Part shown: positions 63,785 to 64,000 of the stretch, piece after piece
Layout of the letters: each line of letters begins with the position of its first letter
Numbering within the stretch: the first letter of the stretch is position 1
Assembly (NCBI GenBank): GCA_949775045.1
Contig: OX459108.1
Span: forward strand, 12,184,211-12,248,210
Direction: 5' to 3'
DNA length: 64,000 nt
DNA from: Metridium senile
Taxonomy: Eukaryota > Cnidaria > Anthozoa > Actiniaria > Metridiidae
Program-made: the position numbers and the translations under genes
The notes under the pieces: model-generated
Databases searched by the model: none
What the model was told of the DNA's origin: nothing
What the model saw: only the letters and a program-made list of their open reading frames with translations

Positions 63785-63990
63785 CACTAGCGACGCAACG
63801 CAACGCAAGCGCAAGCGCAAGCGCAAACACAAGGGTTAAATTCATAGTGAAAACGAGACGTGAATAACGGAAGCGCAAACACAATATTTACTATAGTCAT
63901 CATCATCATCATCTGATATTGCTGATAGTAGTAATAGTAGTATTTGGATTTGGATTTAATAGTACTTCTCGTTCGCATAGTGCCACGCTC
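63785..63990. repeat. (GCAAGC)n and (ATC)n short arrays
   Basis: Gcaagc repeats at 63800-63825, echoed by gcgcaaacac words at 63871 and caagcacaagc at the edge; atc triplets at 63897-63912. This is the intron upstream of the first visible SLCO exon. Confidence 0.75.
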
Positions 63991-64000
63991 AAGCACAAGC

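Overview
This is a eukaryotic, animal window. The genes are split into many short exons with GT..AG introns, the background is AT-rich, and introns and intergenic DNA are full of short hairpin transposons (MITEs), SINEs and simple repeats. Gene content (ezrin/radixin/moesin proteins, an OATP/SLCO transporter with a Kazal-like loop, a small secreted collagen) and the repeat style suggest an anthozoan cnidarian such as a coral or anemone. That taxonomic guess is inference.

All recognised host genes lie on the minus strand. From left to right: (1) the first two coding exons of an ERM gene (ERM-C, 487-1320) whose remainder runs off the left edge; (2) a complete but divergent, shortened ERM gene (ERM-B, 7443-20039, 15 coding exons, 520 aa); (3) a complete canonical ERM gene (ERM-A, 28792-43536, 15 coding exons, 590 aa); (4) a three-exon gene for a 151-aa secreted collagen with no cysteine (49380-53491); (5) the last eight coding exons of an SLCO/OATP transporter (57386-63747), with its N-terminus beyond the right edge. 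I joined exons by hand; every junction keeps phase and both complete ERM models sum to whole codons.

The three ERM copies share intron positions and phases in the comparable exons, so they are a tandem array. ERM-A keeps all expected ERM parts: a FERM domain, a helical region, an acidic linker and a C-terminal actin-binding tail with the regulatory threonine. ERM-B keeps the FERM domain and tail but has an 8-codon lysine-rich insertion in FERM F3, has lost the acidic linker exon and has a shorter helix.

The mobile fraction is rich. A 2.78-kb element with TA-flanked terminal inverted repeats (36750-39526) sits in an ERM-A intron. It carries a plus-strand ORF that looks like an OTU-like cysteine protease domain plus a frameshifted repeat-rich ORF like Helitron N-termini, and is itself interrupted by a 942-bp element flanked by TTAA. 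A 1.94-kb long-TIR, Mutator-like element with a 9-bp target duplication fills the first collagen intron. A tyrosine-recombinase remnant (16.1-17.5 kb) lies in an ERM-B intron. Many MITEs show clear target duplications, several are nested, and two have spawned minisatellites.
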